Positions 8,754-23,018 are shown, numbered from the stretch's first letter. The stretch: 64,000 nt of DNA from Nannocystis bainbridge (GCF_028368995.1 NZ_JAQNDL010000001.1:2940001-3004000); one strand, 5' to 3'. Numbers and translations are program-made. The notes: generated by a model not told the origin, from the sequence alone.

Positions 8754-9524
8754 ATGCCTGACGCGCCCGAGAGCTCTCCACCCAGCCGCCGCTTCGCCGG
8801 CAAGGCCGCGATCGTGACCGGTGGCGCCAGCGGCATCGGCCTCGCCGCGGCCCGCCGGCTCGCCGCCGAGGGGGCCAGGCTGGTGCTCGCCGACATGCAC
8901 GGGGAGGCCGCGAGGTCCGCCGCCGAGGCGCTCGTCGCCGCGGGGGCCCCCGAGGCGTTCGGCGTCACGTGCGACGTGGGCAAGGCCGAGCAGGTCGATG
9001 CGTGCATGCGTCAGGCGCTCGACCGCTTCGGCGCCGTCGACGTGATCGTCAACAACGCGGGCCTGATGACCTTCAAGCCGTTCATCGACCTGACCGGCGC
9101 CGACTGGGCGCGCGTGCTCGGCGTCGACTTGATGGGCGCGTTCTTCTTCATTCAGCAGGGCCTCGTGCACATGAAGCCGGGCGGGGCGATCGTCAACGTG
9201 TCGAGCATCCACGCCCGCGAGACCGAGCCGCATGTCGCCCCGTACGCGGCGGCCAAGGCGGCCCTGGTGTCGCTGACGCGCAGCGCAGCGATCGAGGGCA
9301 AGCCGCGGGGGATCCGCGTCAACGCCGTCCTGCCCGGGGCGATCGACACGCCGATGCTGTGGGAGAACCCCAATGTGAAGTCCGGCGTCGAGCGGATCGA
9401 TCGCTCCGAGGTGGGCCGGCCCGAGGACATCGCCGCCGCCATCGCGTTCCTGGCCGCCCCGGAGGCGGCGTTCGTGCGAGGAACCGCGGTCGTCGTCGAT
9501 GGCGGCCGGCTCGCGCGCCTGTGA
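8754..9524 (+). CDS. Short-chain dehydrogenase/reductase
   Basis: A 256-residue classical SDR. The NAD(P)-binding motif TGGASGIG, the NNAG motif, the catalytic Ser in NVSS and the YxxxK pair (YAAAK) are all present, followed by PGAIDTPM and the C-terminal VDGG. ADMHG after the second strand suggests NAD preference. ATG 8754 has CAGGAG eight bases upstream; a GTG at 8736 overlapping the glycosidase stop is an alternative. Close spacing to the glycosidase suggests joint transcription; the substrate cannot be deduced. Confidence 0.9.
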   Translation: MPDAPESSPPSRRFAGKAAIVTGGASGIGLAAARRLAAEGARLVLADMHGEAARSAAEALVAAGAPEAFGVTCDVGKAEQVDACMRQALDRFGAVDVIVNNAGLMTFKPFIDLTGADWARVLGVDLMGAFFFIQQGLVHMKPGGAIVNVSSIHARETEPHVAPYAAAKAALVSLTRSAAIEGKPRGIRVNAVLPGAIDTPMLWENPNVKSGVERIDRSEVGRPEDIAAAIAFLAAPEAAFVRGTAVVVDGGRLARL

Positions 9525-9543
9525 TCGCGAGGACGAGGTGCGC

Positions 9544-9927
9544 TCAATGGGGCTTCGGCTCGGCGGGCTCCCAGGTCTCATTCTGGATGTCGTGCACGGT
9601 GAAGTTACCCTTCATGAAGTAGTCGCTCGCAAACTCGGAGGCGGTCATCGAGACCTCCATCGTCCCCGACTCGCCATGCCCGGTGAAGAACAGACCGTTG
9701 GCGGTGAGCAGGGCTTCCGCGTCCTCGTCTTCGTTGGAGAACCGCCCCGACCCCGTCTCGCTGTATTTCCGGCGTCCGAGGTGCTTGCGAATCATCGCCA
9801 GTTGGTCGTCCGAGAACTTCGGCAGCCCTGCAGCATTCTCGATGTAGGCGTCTCGCTGCTCCTGATCGGGCAGGTCGTGATAATCGGTCTTGACCTGGAC
9901 TGGATAGACGTGGATGTGCCAGCTCAT
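9544..9927 (-). CDS. Unknown small acidic protein
   Basis: A 127-residue cytoplasmic protein beginning MSWHIHVYPVQVKTDY and ending in acidic and Pro-rich sequence. The ATG at 9927 is chosen because AGGAA lies just upstream; longer in-frame starts add only low-complexity Arg/Ser sequence. It is convergent with the SDR (19 bases apart) and divergent from the gene at 10130. No family is recognised. The small size and divergent neighbour would also suit an immunity or accessory protein, but nothing in the sequence proves it. Confidence 0.65.
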   Translation of the reverse strand: MSWHIHVYPVQVKTDYHDLPDQEQRDAYIENAAGLPKFSDDQLAMIRKHLGRRKYSETGSGRFSNEDEDAEALLTANGLFFTGHGESGTMEVSMTASEFASDYFMKGNFTVHDIQNETWEPAEPKPH

Positions 9928-10091
9928 GAATTTCCTGGGGTCGCGAACGAGGACCACCGTCCTCGCGCGCCGGCATCCTGCCACGGAGCGCCGACGCTGC
10001 GCAAGCGAGCGCGATGCACCCGCGAGAGTCGCCCTCGCCCCGGCTATTCTGATGAAGAACGCGCTCGCCGATGGATTGTCCGCGATTTCTG

Positions 10092-10122
10092 TTGACAGCG
10101 GGTGGAGCTCCGACGCTACGAT
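10092..10122 (+). promoter_or_regulatory. Possible sigma-70-type promoter
   Basis: TTGACA at 10092-10097 matches the -35 consensus. TACGAT at 10117-10122, 19 bases further, is a weaker -10. Transcription would begin near 10129, at or next to the ATG at 10130, implying a leaderless or nearly leaderless message. The spacing is longer than the optimal 17, so this is tentative. Confidence 0.35.
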
Positions 10123-10129
10123 AAACGCC

Positions 10130-10846
10130 ATGACAGTGTACGCGCGCTACAGCGACCTGATCAGGACGATTCCATCTGAGGGAATTCAGATGCGCACCCG
10201 CCCCGTGGTGGTGGCGCCGGATGCGGAGGCGCTCGCGTTCGAGATCGCGGATTGGTCGATTCACCTGACCGACGGTCTTCACGCGTACTTGACGAACCTG
10301 TCGCGGGTGAAGATCTCATGGCATCTCGTTCCTGATTCGGCTCTGGCGCGCGCGCTGGAAGCCGACGCGTGGATCAGGTCGAACTATCTCGACCAGGGCT
10401 ACAGCTTCAGCTTTTTGGACGAGCTCTTGAGTGGAGACATGGCCTATCTCGACATCGGGTCGATGATTCTCGAAAACCGCGCGCCAGACGCTGGTTACAA
10501 GGGTGCGCTGCAATACTGCAAGATCGATGGGCAGCCGGTCGACGTCGGCGCGTTCTACCCCTTCGAGTACCATTGGGGCCTGGTCGCCTTGATCCAAAAG
10601 GATGCTTCGGGCGCCTTGAGCGACCAGGTGTGGCTCCTTCAGCAAGAGCAAGACCCGTGGCTCGTCGATATGAAGCTGACACTCGCGCAGTACGTCGAGC
10701 TCGCCTACAGGGCACGGGGCTTCCACCATTGGCAGCTCGCCTACCTGAACCGCCGTGACCCGACGTTCGCACGGATGAAGTTCGCGTTGCCGAAGATGTT
10801 CCCGACCGCGACCTTCGGGGAGTCCATCTTCGAACCGAGTCCATGA
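10130..10846 (+). CDS. Unknown protein, possibly SUKH (SMI1/KNR4)-like
   Basis: A 238-residue soluble protein with many aromatic residues, for example GDMAYLDIGSMI, FYPFEYHWGLVALI and GFHHWQLAYLNRR. The order of an acidic turn, a hydrophobic strand and a closing helix recalls the SUKH fold, but the match is only impressionistic. ATG 10130 (MTVYARYSDLIR) is chosen because the upstream in-frame extension is low-complexity and overlaps the divergent gene. No ribosome-binding site is seen before it, which fits the putative promoter at 10092 giving a leaderless message. Confidence 0.6.
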   Translation: MTVYARYSDLIRTIPSEGIQMRTRPVVVAPDAEALAFEIADWSIHLTDGLHAYLTNLSRVKISWHLVPDSALARALEADAWIRSNYLDQGYSFSFLDELLSGDMAYLDIGSMILENRAPDAGYKGALQYCKIDGQPVDVGAFYPFEYHWGLVALIQKDASGALSDQVWLLQQEQDPWLVDMKLTLAQYVELAYRARGFHHWQLAYLNRRDPTFARMKFALPKMFPTATFGESIFEPSP

Positions 10847-10952
10847 TCCCGCTGTAGATCTTGGATCGAGCGGGCGAATCGAGCGAATCGCGGTTCGGCC
10901 CGCGAGGGCTGCTTCGTTCGGCGGCGGGCGTGGTACCGTCGCGGGCCCCGTC

Positions 10953-12176
10953 ATGCCGCTGCGATCGCTCTTCGCGGGCTTGCTGGCCGCCGCCCAGGTG
11001 CCCGAACCGTTGCCGCCCGCGAGCGGCGCCGCGATCGAGTGGCGCGCACCGGCGTCGTGTCCGGATCGCGGCGCGCTGCTGCGGGCGATCGAGACCCGGC
11101 TCGGTCGATCGCTGCGGCCCGGCGAGCTCGGCGTCGACGGTGTCGTCACGGTCCACGCGACCCCGCCGCTGTACCGCCTGGCGCTGCGCCTGCGCGCGGG
11201 CGGGCCCGAGGAGCGGCGGACGCTGACCGCGGCGACCTGCGCCGCGCTGACCGACGCGACCGCCGTGCTCGTCGCGTCCGCGGTCGCTGCCCGGGCGCCC
11301 GGGGACCCGGGGGTCGGGCAGGCGCCCGCGGTGCCGGGGCCCGCGGGCGCCCGGCCGCGCGGCAAGCCGTCGATAGTGACCCCGGCGGGCGGCCACCCGG
11401 CAGCGACCCCGGCGGGCAGTGAGCCGGGAGCGACCCCGCCGGGCAGGGAGCCGGCGGGCCAGCCCGCGGGCGCGCTGGCGACCCCCGCGGAGGCCGTCGA
11501 GGACATCACGCCCTCCGGCCCGCCCGCGCCGGACGACCCGCCCGCGGCCGCCTGGGAGCCCGCGCCGCCGCCGGTGGTGCCAGGGACCGTCGAGGAGCGC
11601 GCCCTGGAGCCCGTGGAGCCGCTCGCGCCGCCAGCCGAGCCGGCGCGGCGGCCCGCGCTCGGGGGCTTCGTGCGCGTCCAGGGCGGGCCGGAGTACGGCG
11701 CGCTGCCCGGGATGACCGGCGCGGTCGGCCTGGCGGCGGGCCTGTTGTGGCGGCGAGCGCGGTTGGAGGTCCAGGGCGTCTGGCTCGCCCCGCGGACCGC
11801 CGACCGCGCCCAGGGCCAGCTACGGGCCTCGCTGGCGGCCGCGTCGGTCCAGGGCTGCGCGCGGCTGGGGCGCGGGCGGGTCGAGGCGCCGGTGTGCGGC
11901 GGGCTCGAGCTCGGCGGCATGCGCGGAGAAGCGCGCGGCGTACCCGACGCGCGCACGACCACCGGCCTGTGGCTGGCGGTGGTCGCCGGCGCCGGCGTCG
12001 CGGTGCGGCTCGGCGCGCGCTGGAGCCTGACGGGGGCCCTGCAGCTCGCCGGGGCGATCGTCGGTCCGGACTTTCAGGTGCGCGATCCGGGCCCGGCCGT
12101 GCGGCTGTTCGCGCCCGCCCCGGTGACCGGCCGGCTGCTCGTCGGGGTCGAGGTGCGGCTCGGCGATCCGCGGTGA
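10953..12176 (+). CDS. Exported Pro/Ala/Gly-rich protein with a beta-rich C-terminus
   Basis: A 407-residue protein with a short signal peptide (MPLRSLFAGLLAAAQ). Residues 20-110 form a small domain with a Cys pair (ASCPDRG and TCAAL). About 115-240 is a low-complexity Pro/Ala/Gly linker that could span the periplasm. The last 160 residues (GGFVRVQGGPEYGALPGMTG to VEVRLGDPR) alternate hydrophobic and polar residues, as in an outer-membrane barrel. It ends 39 bases before the ECF sigma gene on the same strand, and similar exported proteins commonly accompany such sigma factors in myxobacteria. The function is unknown. Confidence 0.7.
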   Translation: MPLRSLFAGLLAAAQVPEPLPPASGAAIEWRAPASCPDRGALLRAIETRLGRSLRPGELGVDGVVTVHATPPLYRLALRLRAGGPEERRTLTAATCAALTDATAVLVASAVAARAPGDPGVGQAPAVPGPAGARPRGKPSIVTPAGGHPAATPAGSEPGATPPGREPAGQPAGALATPAEAVEDITPSGPPAPDDPPAAAWEPAPPPVVPGTVEERALEPVEPLAPPAEPARRPALGGFVRVQGGPEYGALPGMTGAVGLAAGLLWRRARLEVQGVWLAPRTADRAQGQLRASLAAASVQGCARLGRGRVEAPVCGGLELGGMRGEARGVPDARTTTGLWLAVVAGAGVAVRLGARWSLTGALQLAGAIVGPDFQVRDPGPAVRLFAPAPVTGRLLVGVEVRLGDPR

Positions 12177-12215
12177 CGGATCGCCGCGCGAGCCGGGCAA
12201 TCTATCCGGAACAGC

Positions 12216-13286
12216 ATGTCCGCGGCCCGCCACACCGACCCGCAGCGCACCCGCGAGTTCCGCGCGATCTACCGGCGCGAGTTCGAGTTCGTGTGGGCGT
12301 CGGCGCGGCGCTTCGGGGTCGCCGCCGAGGCGGTCGACGACGCGGTCCAGGAGGTGTTTCTGACCGCCTACCGCCGCTTCGATCAGCTGCATTACGAGGT
12401 CTCGCCGCGGGCGTGGCTGTATGGCGTCACCCGCAGGGTCGCCGCCCACTACCGGCGCGGCGCGTCGCGGCGGGCCCGCAGGGTCGAGGCGCTGCGGATC
12501 TTGCCCCCGCCGCCCGAGTCGCCGCAGCAGCGCCTCGACGCCGCTCACCACCTCGATCACCTGCTCGACCGGCTCGGCCCCGGCACCCGCGTCGTGTTCG
12601 AGATGGTCGAGCTGCTCGGCATGAGCGGGCCCGAGGTCGCGGCCGAGCTCGGGCAGCCGCTCAACACCGTGTACTCGCGGCTGCGCCTGGCGCGGGGCCA
12701 GTTGCAGGCGCTCGTCGAGCCGCAGGAGCTGGCCGCCCGGGTCGCCGCCGCCCGCGAGCGCGAGGCGCCGCCGGCGGAGGCCGAGCAGCGGACGTGGGCG
12801 CTCGTGCTGCCGCTGCTCGGCAAGCCGGCCGCGAGCGTCGGCCTCGGCGCGTGGCTCACGGCGCGGGCTGGTTTTGCGACCACGCTCGTCGTGGCCGGCG
12901 GCGCGCTGGTCGTCGCGCTCGTCCGCAGCCCGCCGGCTCCCGCCCCGGCGCTGCCGGACCCGACCCCGACGCCGGTCCTCGCGGCCGCGCCGGCCCCCGC
13001 GGCCGCGCCGGCGCCCGGGCCCGACGCGCTCGCCCGCGAGGTCGCGCTGCTCGACCAGGCCCGGCTCGCCGCCGCCGACCCGCCGCGGGCGCTCGAGCTG
13101 CTCGCCCAGCACGCGCGCGAGTTCCCGCGCGGCGCGCTCGCCGACGCCCGCGAGGCCGCACGCATCGGCGCGATGTGCCGCCAGGGTCAAGTCGAAGCCG
13201 CCGAGGCGGCCGCGCGCGAGCTGCTCGCCGGATACCCCGCGTCGTCGATCGCCCGCCGCCACGAAAATTATCGCTGCACCCGGTGA
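12216..13286 (+). CDS. ECF-type sigma factor with membrane-anchored C-terminal extension
   Basis: A 356-residue protein. Residues 1-180 carry sigma-70 region 2 (DDAVQEVFLTAYRRF) and region 4 (MSGPEVAAELGQPLNTVYSRLRLARGQ). A single transmembrane segment follows at about 222-240 (GFATTLVVAGGALVVALV), then a Pro/Ala linker and a roughly 85-residue helical domain resembling a TPR-like repeat (ALELLAQHAREFP). ECF factors are usually about 180 residues, so about half of this protein is extra. The layout suggests a sigma factor tethered to the membrane and controlled by its own periplasmic domain instead of a separate anti-sigma factor; this is inference. It sits 39 bases after an exported protein and 33 bases before a lipoprotein. 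Confidence 0.85.
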   Translation: MSAARHTDPQRTREFRAIYRREFEFVWASARRFGVAAEAVDDAVQEVFLTAYRRFDQLHYEVSPRAWLYGVTRRVAAHYRRGASRRARRVEALRILPPPPESPQQRLDAAHHLDHLLDRLGPGTRVVFEMVELLGMSGPEVAAELGQPLNTVYSRLRLARGQLQALVEPQELAARVAAAREREAPPAEAEQRTWALVLPLLGKPAASVGLGAWLTARAGFATTLVVAGGALVVALVRSPPAPAPALPDPTPTPVLAAAPAPAAAPAPGPDALAREVALLDQARLAAADPPRALELLAQHAREFPRGALADAREAARIGAMCRQGQVEAAEAAARELLAGYPASSIARRHENYRCTR

Positions 13287-13319
13287 CGGACGGACCGACG
13301 AGCCGGGCAAGTGGTGGAC

Positions 13320-13874
13320 ATGGACTCTCTCACCCGCTTTTCACTAACAACCCTCGCGCTGCTCACCCTCGCCTCGGCCCCGGCCTGCCTTGTCGATCAG
13401 AAGATCGGCGGCAACCCGACCGACGGCGACGACGCGACGAGCACCGACAGCGAGACCACCTCCGAGGCGACGACCGGGAACAGCACCGACGCGGGCACCG
13501 ACGGCAGCGGCACCGACGCTAGCACTGACGGCAGCGGCACCGACGCCAGCACCGACGGCAGCGGCACCGACGCGTCGACCGGGACCGGCAGCACGACGGC
13601 CGATCCGTCGTACGAGCGCGAGTGCGAGCCGGGCGACTTCGTGTGCGACGATTGGGGCTGCCAGGAGGCGACCCAGGCCGGCGAATGCTACAAGCCGTGC
13701 ACGCCGAGCGGCGAGATCGGCGGGGTCGACAGCGAATGCGACGAGCCGGAGCGGCCGTTCTGCAGCCAGCTCGGGCTGTCGTTCGGCGGCGATTTCGACT
13801 GCAACGGCTGCGCCCACGTCTGCCTGGCCGAGCCGCTCAACTGGTGCGACCACGGGGCCGACCAGTGCGAATGA
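13320..13874 (+). CDS. Lipoprotein with Thr/Ser/Asp/Gly repeat stalk and Cys-rich domain
   Basis: A 184-residue lipoprotein. The signal ends in a lipobox-like ASAPAC. Residues about 30-90 are a stalk with three copies of the unit TDGSGTDAS, encoded by matching DNA repeats at about 13496-13570. The C-terminal about 95 residues hold at least ten Cys (CEPGDFVCDDWGCQ and on), probably a disulphide-bonded surface domain. It directly follows the ECF sigma gene and may belong to its operon. Similar stalk lipoproteins are encoded at 23886, 40911, 50601 and 62308. Confidence 0.75.
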   Translation: MDSLTRFSLTTLALLTLASAPACLVDQKIGGNPTDGDDATSTDSETTSEATTGNSTDAGTDGSGTDASTDGSGTDASTDGSGTDASTGTGSTTADPSYERECEPGDFVCDDWGCQEATQAGECYKPCTPSGEIGGVDSECDEPERPFCSQLGLSFGGDFDCNGCAHVCLAEPLNWCDHGADQCE

Positions 13875-13915
13875 TGGGAGTCGGGGTGATATCACCGGAG
13901 CGACGGACAGCTCGA

Positions 13916-13939
13916 CCTCGGCCTCCGCGGAGGCCGAGG
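13916..13939. terminator. Strong hairpin between convergent genes
   Basis: CCTCGGCCTCC pairs with GGAGGCCGAGG around a GC centre: 11 perfect base pairs. It lies after the lipoprotein stop and before the thioesterase stop on the other strand. There is no T-tract. A bidirectional terminator is likely from its position. Confidence 0.55.
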
Positions 13940-14068
13940 TGATTCCATCCTTCCTGCGAACGCGCGCGCGATGAACGTGTGCGCCGCGTGGACCGAGGTT
14001 GGCCTCGGAGGTGAAAAACACCGTCTCGATCATGCCAGGGCCCACGGCCTCGAGCACCCTCGCGTTCA

Positions 14069-14132
14069 CGGCGAGCCTCGCCCTCCCGTGATTCGCATTC
14101 CCGGCGGCGAGCCTCGCCCTCTTATGATTCGC
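14069..14132. repeat. 28-base direct repeat, two copies
   Basis: CGGCGAGCCTCGCCCTC followed by a variable tri-base and TGATTCGC occurs at 14069-14096 and 14105-14132, period 36. Each unit contains the small palindrome GGCGAGCCTCGCC. It lies in the 310-base gap between the lipoprotein and the thioesterase, which otherwise holds only the hairpin at 13916. Confidence 0.6.
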
Positions 14133-14184
14133 GGCCGAGCGGCGGGCGGGTCCCGCTCTCGGCCGCGACGTCGTCCGCGTCTGC

Positions 14185-15120
14185 TCAGCGCAGGAAGTCG
14201 CCCATGCGGCGGGCGATGAGGCCGCTGTCGGGCTCGCTGCCGCTGAACATCGCCGCCGAGTCGGCGTCGAGCGGGTGATAGCGGACCTGCTCGGGCGGCG
14301 TGCTGCGCAGCGCGCACGTGTACGAAGTGTTGAGGTCGAGCGCGAGCTCGCCGCGGTCGGGCTTGCCGACCACGATCACCTCGATCTCGCCCTGGAACGT
14401 GCGCGCCGGCTTGTAGCCGAGCATCGCCCGCAGGCCCGCCTCGTACATCTTCATGCGGTGCATGAAGAGGTGCTGCTCGGCCGGGCTGGCGAGGAAGCCG
14501 GCGTCGCGCATGAAGGCGGTGACGAACGCGTAGCGCTCCGCCTCGGGCAGCGCCCGGATCTGGTCCATGGGCAGCACCACGTGGATCCCGAGCATGCGCT
14601 CGAAGATGAAGAGGTGGTCCTCGATCGCGCGCAGCTGCAGGGCGTCGGTGCCGGGCAGGCAGGCCCAAGGGCGCAGGAACACCGGCATCACGTTGAGCAG
14701 CAGCGCGACCTCCTCGCCCTCGGCCTGCAGCCGGCAAGCGAGCTCGTACGACGGCAGGCCGCCCATGCAGAAGCCGCCGATGTAGTACGGCCCGTGCGGC
14801 TGGATCGCGCGGACGTGGCGGAGGTTGTACGCCGCGATCTCCTCGACCGAGCCGAACGGCTCGCGCTCCTCGTCGAAGCCCGGCGCCTGGCAGCCGTACA
14901 GCGACACCGATTCCGGCAGGTGCGGCGCGAGGTAGCGGAAATACGACGCGCCGCCGTCGGTCGCCGGGAAGAAGAACAGCGCCGGCCCGCCGGGCGCGCC
15001 CTGCTTGAACTGCACGATGTTGGCGGGCACCTCGTCGAGCGCGCGCGCGGTCGTCTGCTCGCGGTTCTTGATCAGCGCGCGCAGCAGGTCCTGTTTGGTG
15101 GCGGTTAATGATTGGTCCAT
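14185..15120 (-). CDS. Stand-alone thioesterase-like alpha/beta hydrolase with Cys nucleophile
   Basis: A 311-residue protein of the PKS/NRPS thioesterase family. VSLYGCQAPGFDEE matches the usual region before the nucleophile elbow. The elbow itself reads GGFCMGG, so Cys118 replaces the normal Ser. The usual GDHFSMF-type motif with the catalytic His aligns with DADSAAMF near residues 285-292, so the His appears to be missing. It starts 18 bases after the NRPS stop and is surely co-transcribed. It may release the PKS-NRPS product by hydrolysis or cyclisation, or have lost hydrolase activity. Cys-type thioesterases are known from a few lines that make strained products. Confidence 0.85.
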   Translation of the reverse strand: MDQSLTATKQDLLRALIKNREQTTARALDEVPANIVQFKQGAPGGPALFFFPATDGGASYFRYLAPHLPESVSLYGCQAPGFDEEREPFGSVEEIAAYNLRHVRAIQPHGPYYIGGFCMGGLPSYELACRLQAEGEEVALLLNVMPVFLRPWACLPGTDALQLRAIEDHLFIFERMLGIHVVLPMDQIRALPEAERYAFVTAFMRDAGFLASPAEQHLFMHRMKMYEAGLRAMLGYKPARTFQGEIEVIVVGKPDRGELALDLNTSYTCALRSTPPEQVRYHPLDADSAAMFSGSEPDSGLIARRMGDFLR

Positions 15121-15138
15121 GCTCGTACCTTTTTGTCC

Positions 15139-18100
15139 TCACGCATCGAGGCGCGCGAGCAGGTCGCGCGCCTCCTCCTCGCGCAGCCCGGCGAGCATCG
15201 CCGTCAGCGCTTCGAGATCTCCGGTCGCGGCCGCGGCCCGCAGCTGCGCCAGCTTGATGGCGCTCGCCAGGCCGGCGACCGTCGGCGCCTGAAACAGCGC
15301 CGTCAGCGTCAGCGCGGCGCCGTGCCGCTGCTTGACCGCGAACAGCAGGCGCGCGGCCAGCAGCGAGTGCCCGCCGAGCGCGAAAAAATCATCGTCGCGG
15401 CCCGGCGCGCAGCCGGGCAGCAGCTCCGCGAACAGCCCGGCGACCGCGACCTCGACGGCGTCCGCCGGCGGCGTATGGCGGGCCGACGCCTCGGCCTGGG
15501 CGATCCGGGCCGTCTGCAGCGCCTGGCGGTGCAGCTTGCCGTTCGGCGTGCGCGGCAGCTCCGGCAGCACCACCACCCGCGCGGGCAGCATGTACGCGGG
15601 CAGGCTGCGGCGCAGCGACTCGAGCAGCTCGGTGGTCCGCACCGATTGGCCGCTCGCGGCGCACACGAACGCCACCAATTGCCGCTCGCCGTCGGGTCCC
15701 GGGCGGACCGCGACGGCGGCCTCGTGGACCGCGGGGTGGCGGGCCAGCGCGTGCTCGATCTCGCCGATCTCGATGCGGTGGCCGCGGATCTTCACCTGCT
15801 CGTCGAGGCGCCCGAGGAACTCGAGCTGGCCGTCGTCGCGCAGGCGCACCAGGTCGCCGGTGCGGTAGCAGCGGACCGGCGCCGGCAGCAGGCCGGCGGG
15901 GTTGTGGTCGACGAATCGCTCGGCGGTCAGCTCCGGGCGCCCGAGATAACCGGCGGCCACGCCCTCGCCGGCGATCCACAGCTCGCCCGGCGCGCCCGCT
16001 CCGAGCGGCTGGCCCTCGGGGTCGAGCACGAACACCTGCGTGTTCTCGATCGGCCGCCCGAGCGTGATCGGCTCGCCAGGCGCGAGGCGGGCCCGCGTCG
16101 ACCAGATGGTCGTCTCGGTCGGCCCGTACAGGTTCCACAGCTCGGCGCAGCGGGGCGCCAGCCAGTCGACCAGCCCGCGCGGCGGGTGCTCCCCGCCGCA
16201 CAGCGCCCGCAAGCGGCGGTCGCCCGGCCACCCGGACGCCTGCAGCAGCGACCAGGTGGCCGGCGTCGCCTGCATCACCGTGACCGCCTCCGCGGCCAGC
16301 AGCGCCTGCAGGCGCGCGCCGTCGGCCAGGTCCGCGGTGTCGGCCAGCACCAGCCGGGCCCCGTGCGTCAGCGGGAGGAAGAGCTCGAGCGCGGCGATGT
16401 CGAAGCCCCAGGTCGTCACCGACAGCAGGACGTCGTCGGCGGCGATCCCCGGCGCGCGCGCCATCGCCGACAGGCAGGCGACGAGGTTGCGGTGGCGGAC
16501 CACCACGCCCTTCGGCTTGCCGGTCGAGCCCGAGGTGTAAAGCACGTACGCGGGGTCCTCGGGGCCGCCGCGCCGGATCGCCGACGCACCAGGTGGCACG
16601 TCCGTCAGCGCCGAGACGAGCACGCTCGGCACCTCGCCGGGCACCGCGCGCGCTTCGGTGTCGCGGATCACCAGCGTCGCGCCGCTGTCCTCGATCATGA
16701 AGCGCAGGCGCGCCTCGGGGAACGCGGGGTCGAGCGGCAGGTAGGCCGCGCCGGCCGCGAGCACCCCCAGCAGCGCGCACAGCAGCTCTGGGGAGCGCTC
16801 GCCCAGCACCGCGACGATCTGCCCCGGGCCGACGCCGCGCTCGCCGAGCCCCGCCGCGATCGCCTCGACGCGCGCCGCCAGTTGGCGATAGGACCACGTC
16901 CGCCCGGCGTGCGTCACCGCCGGCGCCTCCGGCGTGCGCGCGGCCTGCTCGCGCACCCGCTGCGGCAGCGTGGCCTCGCGGGGGAACGGCGCCTCGGTGC
17001 GGTTGTAGGCCAGCACGACCTCGCGGGCGCGCAGCTCGTCGAGCATCGGCGCGGCGTCGACGGAGGCCGTCGGCGCGGCGGCCAGGCCCGCCGCCAGCTG
17101 GACGAACGCCTCGGCGAAGCGGGTCGCGAACGCCGCCTCGAACAGGTCGGTCGTGTAGGTCAGCGTCCCGCGCGTGCCGCCCGGGCCGGTGACGAACTGG
17201 CACTCGAGGTCGAAGGTCGCGACCTCCGGGTCGAACGGCCACGCCTCGGCCGTCACCGCGGGCAGCCGCGGCGGGTCCGCGGGGCCCTGCGCGCCGAAGA
17301 ACAGCGAGAACAGCGGCGTGCGAGCCGGGTCGCGCGGCTGCCCCGACAGCTCGACCAACCGCTCGAACGCGACATCCTTGTGGGCGAACGCGTCGCGGCA
17401 GCAGGCGTCGACCCGGCGCAGCAGCTCGTGGAACGACAGCCCGCGCGCCACCTCGACGCGCAGCACCACCGTGCTGACCAGGCAGCCGATCAGCGACTCG
17501 ACGCCGCGGTCGTCGCGGTTGGCGTGCGGCGTGCCGACCACCAGGTCGCGCGCCCGGCACAGCCGCTGCAGCGTCACCAGGAACACCGCGAGCAGCGCGG
17601 CGAAGCGGGTGACCCCGGCGTCGGCGGCCGCCTGCTGCAGCGCGTGGGCGACGTCGCCGGGCAGGCTGAACCCGAGCTGGCGGCCGCGATAGCGCTGCAG
17701 CGGCGGCCGCGAGTGGTCCTGCGGCAGCTCGACCATCGGCAGCCCGGCCAGCTGCGCGCGCCAGAACTCGAGCGGGTCGGCGGCCGCGTGGACCCGCCGC
17801 TCCCAGGCGACGAAGTCGGCGAGGCCGAGGTTCGGCGCCGGCGACGTGATCGGCGCATGCGCGAGCTCGGCGGCGTAGAGCGGCCCGAGCTCGCCGGCCA
17901 GCAGCGCCAGCGAGGCGCCGTCGATCACGAGGTGGTGAAACCCGAGCGCCAGGATCGATCGCTCCGGCCCGCAGGCGATCAGGCACGCGCGCACCGGCGG
18001 GGCCTGGTCGAGCGCGAACGGCCGGCACAACGCGTCCCGGGCCGCGTCCGCGATCGCGGCGTCGTCGGCCGTCGCTTCGAGGCGCAGCCGCATCAGCGCC

Positions 18101-18491
18101 GGCGCCCACGTCGGCAGCACCAGCTGCACCGGATAACCATCGAGCTCGGCGAAGGTCGCCCGCAGCGCCTCGTGCCGCGCGACCACCCGCGCCAGCGCCC
18201 GCGCCAGCGCGTCGGCGTCGACCGGCCCGCGCAGCCCGTACGCCTGCGTCACCAGGTACGCCGGCCGCGTGGTGTCGAAGCGCGTCAAGAACCACAGCCG
18301 CCGCTGCACGCTCGACATCGGCGTCGCCACCCGCCCGGCCAGCAGCGCCAGCACCTCGGCCTTGGCGGCCCGCAGCGCCTCGCGGTCGGCAGGCGTCACC
18401 ACCCCCGGCTCGGCGCGCAGCCGCAGCTGCTCGCCGTCGGCCCACAGCCGGACCCCGCGCTCCACCAGACCTCCGATCAGCGTCGCCGTGC

Positions 18492-18495
<4 letters not shown>
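15139..18495 (-). CDS. NRPS module: docking-C-A-PCP, predicted glycine-specific
   Basis: A 1118-residue single module. Residues 1-52 look like a TubC-type N-terminal docking domain. The condensation domain (about 58-480) has HHLVIDG at 187-193. The adenylation domain (about 500-990) has YTSGSTGKPKG and YGPTETT; its ten binding-pocket positions read D699, I700, L703, Q742, L765, G767, L789, I797, W798, K987, a code I associate with glycine. The carrier domain has GGHSL with the phosphopantetheine Ser at 1044. No epimerase or methyltransferase is present. GTG 18495 overlaps the PKS stop by four bases (GTGA) after a GGAGGAGGGG site, so the two are translationally coupled. Confidence 0.95.

Positions 18496-23018
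<4,523 letters not shown>

Noticed and set aside
12216..12750. A separate anti-sigma gene downstream of the sigma domain
   Set aside because: The sequence continues in one frame without stop or new ribosome-binding site to 13286, so it is a fusion.
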